Counted from the first letter of the stretch, positions 32,668 to 41,528 are shown. The stretch is DNA of 42,160 bases from Lachnospiraceae bacterium (GCA_024689465.1 JAILDL010000145.1:1-42160); one strand, 5' to 3'. Notes: generated by a model not told the origin, from the sequence alone. Made by a program: numbers and translations.

Positions 32668-34332
32668 ATGAAAAAGAAGTTTCTGGCATTACTACTGACG
32701 GCTGGTATGACCATGTCCATGCTGGCAGGCTGCGGACAGAGCGCAGCAAATCCCGAAGGTGCTACGGGAGCTACGGAGAGCACCGCGACCACCACAACGA
32801 CAGCAGATGATTCTGCAGCAGCTGCAACGGAAGCATCCGGCAGCGATGCTCTGGCAGGTCTTCCCGAAAAGGTAGGGGAAGGCGTGATCAAGGCTACCCC
32901 TGAAATGTACGCAAACATTGACCTGAGCAGTCCCTACACTGTACAGTGCTATCTGATCGGTGATACACCGGCAGACTGGGACGAGGTTCTGGGCCTGATC
33001 AATGAATACCTGCAGCCCTTTAATACCAGCCTCAATGTTAGCTTCATGAGCTGGTCCGATTATTCCACCATGTATTCTCTGACCCTGACCGGCGGAGATG
33101 CAGACCTGATCTTCACCGCACCCTGGTGCTACATGTACACCGAGGCAGCAAAGGGATCCTTCTTTACCCTGGATCAGGATTTCATCGCAAAGAACATGCC
33201 GCTGACCAATAAGTATCAGGCAAAGGAAAGCTGGGATGAGACCACCTTATCCGGTAAGACCATTGCCGTTCCTTCCAATACCGCGCAGCCCATGGGCAAG
33301 ATCGTAGCCATCCGTCAGGACATTGCGGATAAATATGGGATATCCGAGTTAAAGAGCTGGGAAGATTACAAGAACTACGTACTGACCGTTGCGGAAAAGG
33401 AAACACCGGAAAGCGGTATCTACGCCCTGGCAGCAGCCGGAGACAACAACGAGCTTTGGGATGTATACCGGGAGCAGACCGATACCTTCTTAGCTCTGGA
33501 TTCCGACTGGTTCGATATGATCTATGAGTACGACGGTAAACTGCCTACCAGCGATCAGATCCAGTTTGCATATGCTTACGAGCCTTTCCGTGCCTACGCA
33601 AAGGATATGAAGGAAATGGCAGATGCAGGTGCGTGGAGCCGTTCCGCACTGACCAACACCGTAACCGATGACGATGCATTCGGAGCCCTGCAGGGTGCTT
33701 CCATTGCATGGAACGGATCCGTATTTACCTACATGCGTCAGGCAGAGCAGACCGATGGCGTTACCTGTAACGCATATGATGTGACCAAGCCTCATCTGGT
33801 AGGATGCGAAGCTTACTCCAACAACGATATGGCCATCACCGCAAGCAGCAAGAATCCGGAACGTACCGCCATGGTTCTGGATATCATGAAGATGGATACC
33901 TACGTTAACCGTCTGATCCTCCTGGGTGAAGAAGGAAAGCACTATTCCATCAATGAGAACAACGAATATACCAAGTTAGATGCATCCGGTGATTTCCCGC
34001 CTATGACCGTATCTGCTTCCTGGGCCATCAAGAACGGTGATCTTTCCGAAGCAGGCGGAGACCCCAGAGAAAAGGAGGTCACGGACAGCTGGGAAGAGAG
34101 AGTGGTCAGCAATCCCACCATCACCTTCGTATTTGACGATGCAAAGGTTGCCAACGAGAAGGCAGCTGTCAATACCGTCTTAAATGCATATGTTCCCATG
34201 CTGCAGTTGGGCCTGGTAGACGATGTGGATCAGACACTGGATCAGATGCTGGATGAATGTTATGCATCCGGCCTGCAGACCGTACTGGATGAGTTTAAGA
34301 GCCAGTATGATGCATGGTATGCAACCAGATGA
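32668..34332 (+). CDS. Sugar ABC transporter substrate-binding lipoprotein (second module)
   Basis: Extracellular solute-binding lipoprotein (554 aa from ATG 32668). ATG 32653 lies in frame, but its own codons contain the AAGGAGG that serves ATG 32668. The signal peptide MKKKFLALLLTAGMTMSMLAGC has lipobox LAGC with Cys22. A Thr/Ala/Ser-rich linker (about 25-65) contains a run of threonines. The binding domain follows. Unlike in the first module the lipoprotein gene is last in the operon and is followed by a strong terminator. The neighbouring GH2 beta-galactosidase-like and GH105 genes suggest galactose- or rhamnogalacturonan-type oligosaccharide ligands. Confidence 0.93.
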   Translation: MKKKFLALLLTAGMTMSMLAGCGQSAANPEGATGATESTATTTTTADDSAAAATEASGSDALAGLPEKVGEGVIKATPEMYANIDLSSPYTVQCYLIGDTPADWDEVLGLINEYLQPFNTSLNVSFMSWSDYSTMYSLTLTGGDADLIFTAPWCYMYTEAAKGSFFTLDQDFIAKNMPLTNKYQAKESWDETTLSGKTIAVPSNTAQPMGKIVAIRQDIADKYGISELKSWEDYKNYVLTVAEKETPESGIYALAAAGDNNELWDVYREQTDTFLALDSDWFDMIYEYDGKLPTSDQIQFAYAYEPFRAYAKDMKEMADAGAWSRSALTNTVTDDDAFGALQGASIAWNGSVFTYMRQAEQTDGVTCNAYDVTKPHLVGCEAYSNNDMAITASSKNPERTAMVLDIMKMDTYVNRLILLGEEGKHYSINENNEYTKLDASGDFPPMTVSASWAIKNGDLSEAGGDPREKEVTDSWEERVVSNPTITFVFDDAKVANEKAAVNTVLNAYVPMLQLGLVDDVDQTLDQMLDECYASGLQTVLDEFKSQYDAWYATR

Positions 34333-34347
34333 TCTTTTAAAAATGCA

Positions 34348-34378
34348 GGGGAAGCAGTTCTTTGCTTCCCCTTTTTTT
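34348..34378 (+). terminator. Intrinsic terminator of the second transporter operon
   Basis: GGGGAAGCA (34348-34356) and TGCTTCCCC (34363-34371) form a perfect 9-bp stem with a 6-nt loop, followed by TTTTTTT. Strong, and 15 bp after the stop codon. Confidence 0.93.
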
Positions 34379-34434
34379 ATCCATGGAACAGTTTTTCGTT
34401 CCGCAGCTGGCAAAAAGGAAATAGAACCAAATAA

Positions 34435-34463
34435 TTGATATATATGGGAAATGAGGGTATAAA
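34435..34463 (+). promoter_or_regulatory. Putative promoter at the GH2 gene start
   Basis: TTGATA (34435-34440) and TATAAA (34458-34463) are 17 bp apart. Transcription would begin near 34470, that is, at the first ATG (34469). Confidence 0.45.
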
Positions 34464-34468
34464 AACCG

Positions 34469-36847
34469 ATGTGGTATAAGAACACAATGCTTTGGAACGA
34501 GGATTGGAAATTCAGCCTGACGGAAGAGGACTCCCTTTTTTTGTCGGAAAAGCCGGATGATTCCTGGCAAAACGTGACACTGCCCCATGACTGGGATACA
34601 GCATTTGCGCCGGAAAAAAGTGCTCTGAGCGGTGCCGGCGGCGGCTATGCCCGGTGTGGCAGCGGCTGGTATCGGAAACACTTTACCATGACCAGGTCCG
34701 ATTTAAGAGATCATATCGACCTGATCGCCGAAGGGATCTATATGGACAGCACCATTTATCTCAACGGACATAAAGTGGGAGATCATCTGTACGGTTATTC
34801 CACCTTTTCCATGGAACTGACCCCCTTCCTCAAGGAGGGAGAAAACCTGCTGGCGATCCGTGTGAACAATTCCCGGCAGCCCGGCAGCAGATGGTATACC
34901 GGATCCGGCATCTTCCGGGATGTATATCTGCGCAGGCATAAGGATCTGCAGCTGACCCTTTTCGGAGGCAGGGTAGATCCCGGTAATGTGACCCGGAAAG
35001 ACCTGGCAGGCCTGAACCTGCGTTGTCTGGTGACCAACCAGGCAGATACAGACAAGGACATGCAGATTTCCTGGAAGTTAAAGGATAAGAGAAAAAAGGA
35101 AGTGGCATCGGTTTCCGCAGGACTGTGTCTGAAAGCGGGAGAAACCGGAGAAGCGGCGACCGGTTTTTCTCTGGAAAACGCCATGCTCTGGAGCCCGGAG
35201 GAGCCCTATCTGTATACCCTGATCACGACCCTGTCGGAAAATGGAAAAGTAGTGGATGAGAGAAGGGAACAGATCGGCATACGGGAAGGAGAATGGAGTC
35301 CTGACCAGGGATTTCTCCTAAACGGAGAACCCCTTAAGATCAAAGGTGTTTGCCTCCACCACGACTGTGGCCTCTTTGGGGCGGCGTTCCATAAGGAAGT
35401 CTGGAGAGAGCGGCTCCTTCTGTTAAAGGACATGGGAGTAAACGGCATTCGGTCCTCCCACAACCCGCCGGCACAGGGACTGTTGGAACTGTGTGACGAA
35501 CTGGGTTTTGTGGTCATGGATGAAGCCTTCGACGAGTGGACCCTAGGAAAAAATAAGAACGAAAATTATTTTTCAGACCAGGTATCCTTCGGAACGGCCC
35601 AGCATTTTCACCGCATCGGCGAAGAGGAAGTACGGGCCATGGTCTTTCGGGATTACAACCATCCCAGCGTGATCTTATGGAGCATCGGAAATGAAATCCC
35701 GGAGCAGTCAGCTTCCTTTGGAAAAGAGATCGCGGAAAAGCTTTCCGGGATCGTTCACAGTCTGGATCCCCATCGGCCGGTGACCAGCGCCTGTGATAAC
35801 ATTGCAGCGCCGGAAGCCTATGCTGCCAGGGACAGTTTCCTGGAAGCGTTGGATGTTGTGGGATACAATTACGTGGGCCGTTGGAGAGAGCGGGCGGAAC
35901 GATTCTACGAAGACGATAAACGCGCGAACCCCGGATGGATCATGATCGGGTCGGAGAATCCTTCGGTGGGCGGAGACCGGGGAGATGACAGCATGGAAGC
36001 TCCCTACAATCTTACCTATGTCACCAAGATGCTGACCCATGAAGCGCTGTGGCGTTTTACCAGCAGCAGGGATTACGTGGCCGGGGACTTTATCTGGACC
36101 GGTATCGATTATCTGGGAGAAGCCAGATGGCCCAGAAGAGGCGCAAACAGTGGCCCCATTGATACTGCAGGATTTGAAAAGGATGCCTTCTACTATTTCC
36201 GTTCCATCTGGAATGAAAAAGAGATCACCTTACATGTGGTGCCCCATTGGAGCTTTGATCCAAAGGAAAAAGGACAGTTTAAGACCGTCATCGTCTATAC
36301 CAACTGTCAGAGAGTGAAACTGTTCTTAAACGGACGACTGGTAGCGGAAAAGGGAAGTGAAAGATGCCCCCGCTACGGAGCGACGAAGACCTGGAACGAG
36401 GAATATTTCCGGTATCATCCCACGACGTCGGATCTGCATCTGAGTTTTGATGTTCCTTTTGAAGAAGGGGAGCTGGTAGCGGAAGGTTATGTGGGAGAAA
36501 AAATGGTTCGGCGGGAGGTTGTGGAAACAACCGGAAAAGCCGTGGCATTAAAAGCAGAAAAAAGACAGGTTGGGGAATTTTGCGAAGTAACCCTGTGGGC
36601 CGTGGATGCAAAAGGACGACTGGTCCCTACGGCCACAGATAAGATCCGGGAGAGCCATACCGGGGGAGCAACGCTCATCGGCATGGACGCCGGCGATATG
36701 AAGGACCTGACCCCTTACCCTGCTTCCGAAAGATGCCTGGTAGCCGGAAAACTCCGGGCTTTTTACCGGGCCGGAGATAAGGATACGGCAACCTTCGAAG
36801 CAAAGGGGCTTAAAAAGGTCCGGATAAACCTAGGACAGAAGAATTGA
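34469..36847 (+). CDS. GH2 beta-galactosidase-like glycosidase
   Basis: Intracellular GH2 hydrolase (792 aa, no signal peptide). The sugar-binding beta-sandwich is at about 1-160 (WYRKHF ... NLLAIRVNNSRQPGSRWYTGSGIFRDVYL), an Ig-like domain at 165-275 and a TIM barrel at 280-570. HHDCGLFGAAF and GIRSSHNPPAQGLLELCDELGF are typical GH2 signatures. Acid/base is Glu409 (SIGNEIPE) and the nucleophile is probably Glu496 (MIGSENPS). A DUF4982-type domain (TNCQRVKLFLNGRLVAEKG) lies near 600-650 and a final beta domain follows. Release of galactose from pectin side chains fits the context; beta-glucuronidase activity cannot be excluded. ATG 34469 has only a distant GAGGG; ATG 34487 is another possible start. 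Confidence 0.9.
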   Translation: MWYKNTMLWNEDWKFSLTEEDSLFLSEKPDDSWQNVTLPHDWDTAFAPEKSALSGAGGGYARCGSGWYRKHFTMTRSDLRDHIDLIAEGIYMDSTIYLNGHKVGDHLYGYSTFSMELTPFLKEGENLLAIRVNNSRQPGSRWYTGSGIFRDVYLRRHKDLQLTLFGGRVDPGNVTRKDLAGLNLRCLVTNQADTDKDMQISWKLKDKRKKEVASVSAGLCLKAGETGEAATGFSLENAMLWSPEEPYLYTLITTLSENGKVVDERREQIGIREGEWSPDQGFLLNGEPLKIKGVCLHHDCGLFGAAFHKEVWRERLLLLKDMGVNGIRSSHNPPAQGLLELCDELGFVVMDEAFDEWTLGKNKNENYFSDQVSFGTAQHFHRIGEEEVRAMVFRDYNHPSVILWSIGNEIPEQSASFGKEIAEKLSGIVHSLDPHRPVTSACDNIAAPEAYAARDSFLEALDVVGYNYVGRWRERAERFYEDDKRANPGWIMIGSENPSVGGDRGDDSMEAPYNLTYVTKMLTHEALWRFTSSRDYVAGDFIWTGIDYLGEARWPRRGANSGPIDTAGFEKDAFYYFRSIWNEKEITLHVVPHWSFDPKEKGQFKTVIVYTNCQRVKLFLNGRLVAEKGSERCPRYGATKTWNEEYFRYHPTTSDLHLSFDVPFEEGELVAEGYVGEKMVRREVVETTGKAVALKAEKRQVGEFCEVTLWAVDAKGRLVPTATDKIRESHTGGATLIGMDAGDMKDLTPYPASERCLVAGKLRAFYRAGDKDTATFEAKGLKKVRINLGQKN

Positions 36848-36850
36848 GGA

Positions 36851-37225
36851 TCAGTCCTCTTCTTCGATATGGTCTCTGCCGGTGGCGATGATGGAATAAA
36901 CATGTTCATCTGCCAGGGAATAGAAAATGGTCTTTCCCTCCCGGCGGCTTTTGATGAGCTTGGCCTGTTTTAAGGCTTTTAACTGGTGGGAGATGGCTGA
37001 TTGCGTCATATTTAAGGACTGCGCCAGATCTCCCACACAGACTGCCTGGTCAAATAAGGCAAAAAGGATCTTTAAACGGGTAGAGTCTCCGAATACCTTA
37101 AACAGATCGGCCAGGTCGCTGATCTCCTCTTCGGGAGGAAGGCAGGACGTAACCTTACGGCAAACCTCTTCATGGATCTCCGGATCCTCTGTAAATTCTT
37201 CGTCCGTCAGGATGTTTGTGTTCAT
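36851..37225 (-). CDS. ArsR/SmtB-family metal-sensing repressor
   Basis: Winged-helix repressor (124 aa) that should leave DNA when it binds metal. The helix-turn-helix is SLNMTQSAISHQLKALKQAKL (70-90), followed by the wing REGKTIFYSL. The alpha-5 zinc site of the CzrA/SmtB type is visible as D106-x-H108 and H119-x2-E122, with the same spacing as in CzrA (the last ligand is Glu rather than His). The alpha-3 cadmium/lead motif ELCVCDL is only partly kept as AVCVGDL. Cys22 and Cys28 in the N-terminal tail might add ligands. This favours zinc (possibly Co/Cd) sensing. It is the last gene of the HMA-ATPase-repressor operon, ending 3 bp from the convergent GH2 gene. Confidence 0.92.
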   Translation of the reverse strand: MNTNILTDEEFTEDPEIHEEVCRKVTSCLPPEEEISDLADLFKVFGDSTRLKILFALFDQAVCVGDLAQSLNMTQSAISHQLKALKQAKLIKSRREGKTIFYSLADEHVYSIIATGRDHIEEED

Positions 37226-37267
37226 AGTTTTCTCTTTTCCAGGCGTTTTGCCTGCTACAAATCCGGT

Positions 37268-39142
37268 TTACAGTTTTTTAACCATCAATGCCCGGATGGC
37301 ATTGATCACAGCGATCACCATGACGCCTACGTCTGCAAAGATGGCGATCCACATATTGGCAATACCCAGAGCGCCCAGAAGTAAGCACAGGAGCTTAACG
37401 CCGATGGCAAACCAGATATTTTCGTATACGATACGGATGCACTTTTGCGCGATACGGATGGCCTTGGCGATCTTACGGGGATCATCATCCATGAGGACAA
37501 TGTCCGCTGCTTCAATGGCAGCATCGGAACCCATGGCACCCATGGCGATACCAATATCGGCGCGTGAGAGCACAGGAGCATCGTTGATCCCGTCCCCTAC
37601 AAAGGCTAACATTTCTCCGGCGTGCTTTTCTCCAAGGAGTTTTTCCACCATATCTACTTTATCACCGGGCAGCAGCTGTGAATAGACTTCCAGGATGCCC
37701 AGCTCTTTTGCAACGCCTTCTGCGGTTTCGGTACGGTCTCCTGTCAGCATAACAGTTTTTCGGATGCCCGCACGGTGCAGCTTTTCAATAGCTTCCTTTG
37801 CGCCTTCCTTGATCTGGTCCGCAATGAGGATATGGCCGTAATAGGTGTTGTCCACTGCGACATGAACCACGGTGCCGATCTCATGGCAATCCACAGCCTC
37901 CAGACCCAAACGGGCCATCAGCCGTTTATTTCCCACACAGACTTTCTTTCCGTCAACGGTTGCGATCACACCTTCGCCGCTGATCTCTTCCACGGAACCA
38001 ACCTTTCCCAGATCGATCCGGCCTCCGTCCTCTTCAAAGGCACGGAGCAGGCTCTTGGAAATGGGGTGAGAGGAGTGGGCCTCGGCATGGGCTGCGAAAT
38101 ACAGCAGCTCCTTTTCGGGAACCGGACTGTGATGAATGCCTACCACTTCGAAGGAGCCCTTGGTCATGGTACCGGTCTTATCAAAGACGACATACTTTAC
38201 CTTGGAGAGCGTCTCCAGGAAAACGGAGCCCTTCACCAGAACGCCTTCCTTGCTGGCCCCACCGATCCCGGCGAAAAAGGTAAGAGGAATACTGATGACC
38301 AGAGCACAGGGACAGCTGATAACAAGGAACGTGAGCGCCCGGTAGATCCAGGTAGAGATCTGAGGATCGTTTCCGGTCAGATACAGGATAAGGGGTGGCA
38401 GCAGCGCCAGAGCCAGTGCACTGTAACATACCGCAGGGGTATATACTCTTGCAAACTTGCTGATAAAGGCTTCGGAGCGGGACTTACGGGAGCTGGCATT
38501 CTCCACCAGTTCCAGGATCCTGGAAACCGTGGATTCCCCAAACTCTCTGGTGGTCCTGATCTTTAACAGGCCCTTTTCATTGATGCAGCCGGAAATAACT
38601 TCGTCTCCGGGATGAACGCTCCTGGGAACACTCTCCCCCGTTAGGGCTGCAGTATTTAAGGAGGAAGAACCTTCAACGATCACGCCGTCGATGGGGATCT
38701 TCTCCCCTGCGGAAACCACGATGATACTGCCGACGGATACTTCATCAGGATCCACTTTGGTAAGGGTACCGTCCGTTTCGATGTTGGCATAATCGGGACG
38801 GATATCCATCAGGTCACTGATGTTGCGACGGCTCTTTCCAACGGCGTAACTCTGGAAGAGCTCGCCGATCTGATAGAAGAGCATAACGGCGACGCCTTCC
38901 TGGTATTCTCCCAGGGCAACAGCACCGACGGTAGCGACCGCCATCAGGAAATTCTCATCAAATACCTGGCGGTTTAAAATGCCCTTCCAGGCTTTTTTCA
39001 GGATATCGTAACCGATGATCAGATACGGGATCATGTACAGTCCGAAACGGACATAGCCGGTTACGGGGATAAAATGAAGAGAGATCATCAAAACCGCGGA
39101 GATGATGATACGGATCAGAACTTTCTTTTGCTTCTTATTCAT
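37268..39142 (-). CDS. Heavy-metal P1B-type ATPase (Zn/Cd/Pb type) without N-terminal metal-binding domain
   Basis: Metal-exporting P-type ATPase (624 aa from ATG 39142; GTG 39148 is possible). Domains in order: membrane helices, actuator domain with TGES (168-171), the transport-site SCPCAL (CPC at 277-279), phosphorylation Asp321 in DKTGT, the HP motif in SSHP, ATP-site GDRTETAEGVA and GDGINDAP, and the last helices. The final helices have Lys in IGVKLLCLLLG and Asp in MWIAIFADVGVMVI, matching the ZntA/CadA (P1B-2) pattern for Zn, Cd and Pb. The usual N-terminal HMA domain is missing and is instead the separate gene just upstream. Local symbol zntA or cadA is possible but undecided. Confidence 0.93.
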   Translation of the reverse strand: MNKKQKKVLIRIIISAVLMISLHFIPVTGYVRFGLYMIPYLIIGYDILKKAWKGILNRQVFDENFLMAVATVGAVALGEYQEGVAVMLFYQIGELFQSYAVGKSRRNISDLMDIRPDYANIETDGTLTKVDPDEVSVGSIIVVSAGEKIPIDGVIVEGSSSLNTAALTGESVPRSVHPGDEVISGCINEKGLLKIRTTREFGESTVSRILELVENASSRKSRSEAFISKFARVYTPAVCYSALALALLPPLILYLTGNDPQISTWIYRALTFLVISCPCALVISIPLTFFAGIGGASKEGVLVKGSVFLETLSKVKYVVFDKTGTMTKGSFEVVGIHHSPVPEKELLYFAAHAEAHSSHPISKSLLRAFEEDGGRIDLGKVGSVEEISGEGVIATVDGKKVCVGNKRLMARLGLEAVDCHEIGTVVHVAVDNTYYGHILIADQIKEGAKEAIEKLHRAGIRKTVMLTGDRTETAEGVAKELGILEVYSQLLPGDKVDMVEKLLGEKHAGEMLAFVGDGINDAPVLSRADIGIAMGAMGSDAAIEAADIVLMDDDPRKIAKAIRIAQKCIRIVYENIWFAIGVKLLCLLLGALGIANMWIAIFADVGVMVIAVINAIRALMVKKL

Positions 39143-39158
39143 ACACACTACCTGACCA

Positions 39159-39380
39159 TCACTTTAAAAAGATCTCGCAGTCGTCTTCTACCTTCTTGCA
39201 GTTTTTCAGAACTTCCTTCATGGTGGCATCTACATCCGCACCCTCTTCAAATTCAACGGTCATCTTAAGGGTCATAAAGCTGACGGTTGCATCCTTTACA
39301 CCTTTGGTGTCCTTTGCAGCCTGCTCCATCTTGTTTGCGCAGTTTGCACAGTCAACGTCGATCTTATAAGTCTTTTTCAT
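39159..39380 (-). CDS. Small free-standing heavy-metal-associated (HMA) domain protein
   Basis: A 73-aa protein consisting of one HMA (ferredoxin-like) domain: KKTYKIDVDCANCANKMEQ with the metal-binding C11-x2-C14, then GVKDATVSF and the final VEDDCEIFLK. It resembles the N-terminal domain of Zn/Cd ATPases more than copper chaperones (CANCANKME instead of MxCxxC). Start ATG 39380 has AAGGAG 7-8 nt upstream; an upstream in-frame extension would overlap the operator and is unlikely. The ATPase gene begins 16 bp downstream, so this is probably a metal-delivery or regulatory domain working with it. Confidence 0.9.
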   Translation of the reverse strand: MKKTYKIDVDCANCANKMEQAAKDTKGVKDATVSFMTLKMTVEFEEGADVDATMKEVLKNCKKVEDDCEIFLK

Positions 39381-39418
39381 ATGCGTTCTCCTTTGCATGA
39401 GGAATATATTTTGTTTAA

Positions 39419-39440
39419 CATATGAGCAAGTGTTCATATG
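39419..39440. promoter_or_regulatory. ArsR/SmtB-type operator
   Basis: An imperfect 22-bp palindrome with ends CATATGA...TCATATG and inner half sites TGAGCA and TGTTCA. It matches the 12-2-12 operators of CzrA/SmtB repressors (ATATGAACA-type half sites). It lies at and just after the predicted transcription start of the HMA-ATPase-ArsR operon. Confidence 0.85.
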
Positions 39441-39449
39441 TTTGATTAA

Positions 39450-39478
39450 AATATACTCCCTCTTCCCATAGGTGTCAA
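39450..39478 (-). promoter_or_regulatory. Promoter of the metal-efflux operon
   Basis: On the minus strand a perfect TTGACA (39478-39473) and TATATT (39455-39450) with a 17-bp spacer. Predicted start is near 39443, immediately before the operator, so bound repressor would block initiation. Confidence 0.85.
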
Positions 39479-39487
39479 CGGTTTTTT

Positions 39488-41410
39488 TTAAAGAGAAGAG
39501 CGGAAGTTATTTTCCCGCAGGAAGCGCAGGAAAGCATCTCCGGGCAGAGGCTGTCCGAATAAAAAGCCCTGACAGAAATCACAGCCAAGCTTCCGAAGCT
39601 TTTCCTTCTGGGCTTCGGTCTCCACGCCTTCCACAACGATGGACTGACTCATACGCTTGCCCAGGGTGATACAGTTGGACAGGATCAGATTGCCGTCATC
39701 GTTCATATCGCCGTTCCAGAGGATCTGCTTATCGATCTTCACCACATCAAAGGAAAAGTCATAGAAGCCCGAGACATTGGAATTGCTGGTCCCGAAATCA
39801 TCCAGGGAAATGGAAAAGCCGATCTTGCGCAGATCTTCAATGGTATAGCGCATGGCTTCCACATTTTCCATGGCGGAAGCCTCCGGGATCTCCAGATTGA
39901 TGAAATAGGCGGGAACACCGTATTTATTTAAAATGGTCCACAACCGGTCTGTCAGATCCTTTTGCATACATTGGACAGAGGAAAGATTAAAGGATACATA
40001 ATCAACGCCCAGGGTGGACAGATGGTTTTTGGAAATATAGCTGCACAGCTGTTCAAACAGGAGCTCACCGATCTGCAGGATGGTGCCGTTCTTTTCCGCT
40101 ACGCGGATAAATTCTCCGGGAGGGATGCTTCCAAGGATGGGGTCTTCCAGACGGGCCAGAGCTTCCGCACTGTGGTAGGCACCGGAGCGGAATTCATAGA
40201 TGGGCTGGAAATATACCTGAAACCGGTCGTTCATCATGGCATCCCGTACCGCATGATCCACGGAGATGGAACGCTTGATGGGATCCAGGTCCTTGCCGGA
40301 TAACAGGCTGAGTGGCTGATTGATGGTGATCTCCTGGTCGGCTACAGTCAGAAGGTCCTCCAGGCGCTCCAAGTCAGAAGGCATATGGATCGCCAGCAGC
40401 TGGGTTTCGAAGGAAATATTGATATCCTTATAATTAAAGGACTCGGAGAAATAATCCATCAGCGTATTCATATAGGAATCCAGCTGATCCCGGAAATCAT
40501 CATCGTAAAGTTCCATGGCAAACACACCGTATCCGATGGTATAGAGGGAAACGGGGGAGCAGTTTTCCTTGAGCCATTGCGTCATATCGTATAAAATGGC
40601 GGCCAGCTGATCGTATCCCAAAAGGGTGCGGTAGCTGGTGATATTGGTCAGCTTGATCAGGATGACATCCAATGTGTTGTTACTGCGGAGGAGCTTTTGG
40701 GTATTGGCGATAAAGGCGGAACGGTTATAGATTCCCAGAGAGGTATCCATCATGGACAGCTCGTCGTCGGTATTTAACATGATGGCGATATAGACCACGG
40801 ACTGCACAAAGAGTTCGATGAGGATATAGGGGAAGAAATACTGGAACAGGACCGTCAGCGCTCCGGCTATAAAGAACAGTAGCAGGATCAGAACCCGCTT
40901 TCTGGGAATGGAGCGCAGATGCAGCATGATATGGATCACGAAGAAGAAAATGTAAAAGAAACTGATGGCATAGATATAGTTCATGAAATCGCCCCGGTGG
41001 TACACAAGGGCGGAATCGAAATAGAATACCTTGTTGGAAAACGGATTGGTAAGCAGCAAAAGAAAATCCACGATCAGGGGGATCGCCAGGAGAAAATACC
41101 GGTATTTCGGCGTCTTGTAATAGGTTCCGGAGATCACGGTGACATAGATGCAGAAGATATAAGGAGTGGCATTGTGGACCATCAGATACAGATAGGTAAA
41201 GAGCTCCGCCAGAAGAAGCTGGTCTCTGGAAGAAGAGGAGATCGCCTGAGCAGAGATGATATCAAAGACCGCAGAAAAAAGACCGGTCAGGATCACGATC
41301 ATAAACAGCTTGTTTTCCCGGCGGTGCATATCCTTCATGACCAGAAGGCAGATAAAAACAATAACGTTAATGATGATGGAGCATATATCAAAATCGATGT
41401 TATAGAGCAT
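39488..41410 (-). CDS. Membrane EAL-domain protein with degenerate GGDEF domain
   Basis: Probable c-di-GMP phosphodiesterase (640 aa from ATG 41410, with AAGGAG 7 nt upstream). Residues 1-212 hold about seven hydrophobic segments, an integral-membrane sensor. A GGDEF-like region (about 215-370, with TSLGIYNRSAF) lacks the GGDEF motif (IGYGVF near 292-297), so it should not make c-di-GMP. The EAL domain (385-640) keeps the catalytic set: Glu416 (EALAR), Asn475, Glu507, Asp537-Asp538 (DDFGTS rather than DDFGTG), Lys558, Glu594 (VVEGVET) and Gln620. Hydrolysis is therefore plausible. It is divergent from malQ. What it senses is unknown. Confidence 0.9.
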   Translation of the reverse strand: MLYNIDFDICSIIINVIVFICLLVMKDMHRRENKLFMIVILTGLFSAVFDIISAQAISSSSRDQLLLAELFTYLYLMVHNATPYIFCIYVTVISGTYYKTPKYRYFLLAIPLIVDFLLLLTNPFSNKVFYFDSALVYHRGDFMNYIYAISFFYIFFFVIHIMLHLRSIPRKRVLILLLFFIAGALTVLFQYFFPYILIELFVQSVVYIAIMLNTDDELSMMDTSLGIYNRSAFIANTQKLLRSNNTLDVILIKLTNITSYRTLLGYDQLAAILYDMTQWLKENCSPVSLYTIGYGVFAMELYDDDFRDQLDSYMNTLMDYFSESFNYKDINISFETQLLAIHMPSDLERLEDLLTVADQEITINQPLSLLSGKDLDPIKRSISVDHAVRDAMMNDRFQVYFQPIYEFRSGAYHSAEALARLEDPILGSIPPGEFIRVAEKNGTILQIGELLFEQLCSYISKNHLSTLGVDYVSFNLSSVQCMQKDLTDRLWTILNKYGVPAYFINLEIPEASAMENVEAMRYTIEDLRKIGFSISLDDFGTSNSNVSGFYDFSFDVVKIDKQILWNGDMNDDGNLILSNCITLGKRMSQSIVVEGVETEAQKEKLRKLGCDFCQGFLFGQPLPGDAFLRFLRENNFRSSL

Positions 41411-41528
41411 GTGAGGTCTCCTTATCCGGTTGCACAACAAACGAAGAAACGATGCCCCAATGAATGGCCTTTCACCCTAATTATACACAAAAAGCAGGAA
41501 TTTTCCACAAACAGGAGGGGCGATTCTT

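Noticed and set aside
37775-38566. 263-aa open frame on the plus strand
   Set aside because: Antisense to the P-type ATPase; no ribosome site or domain.
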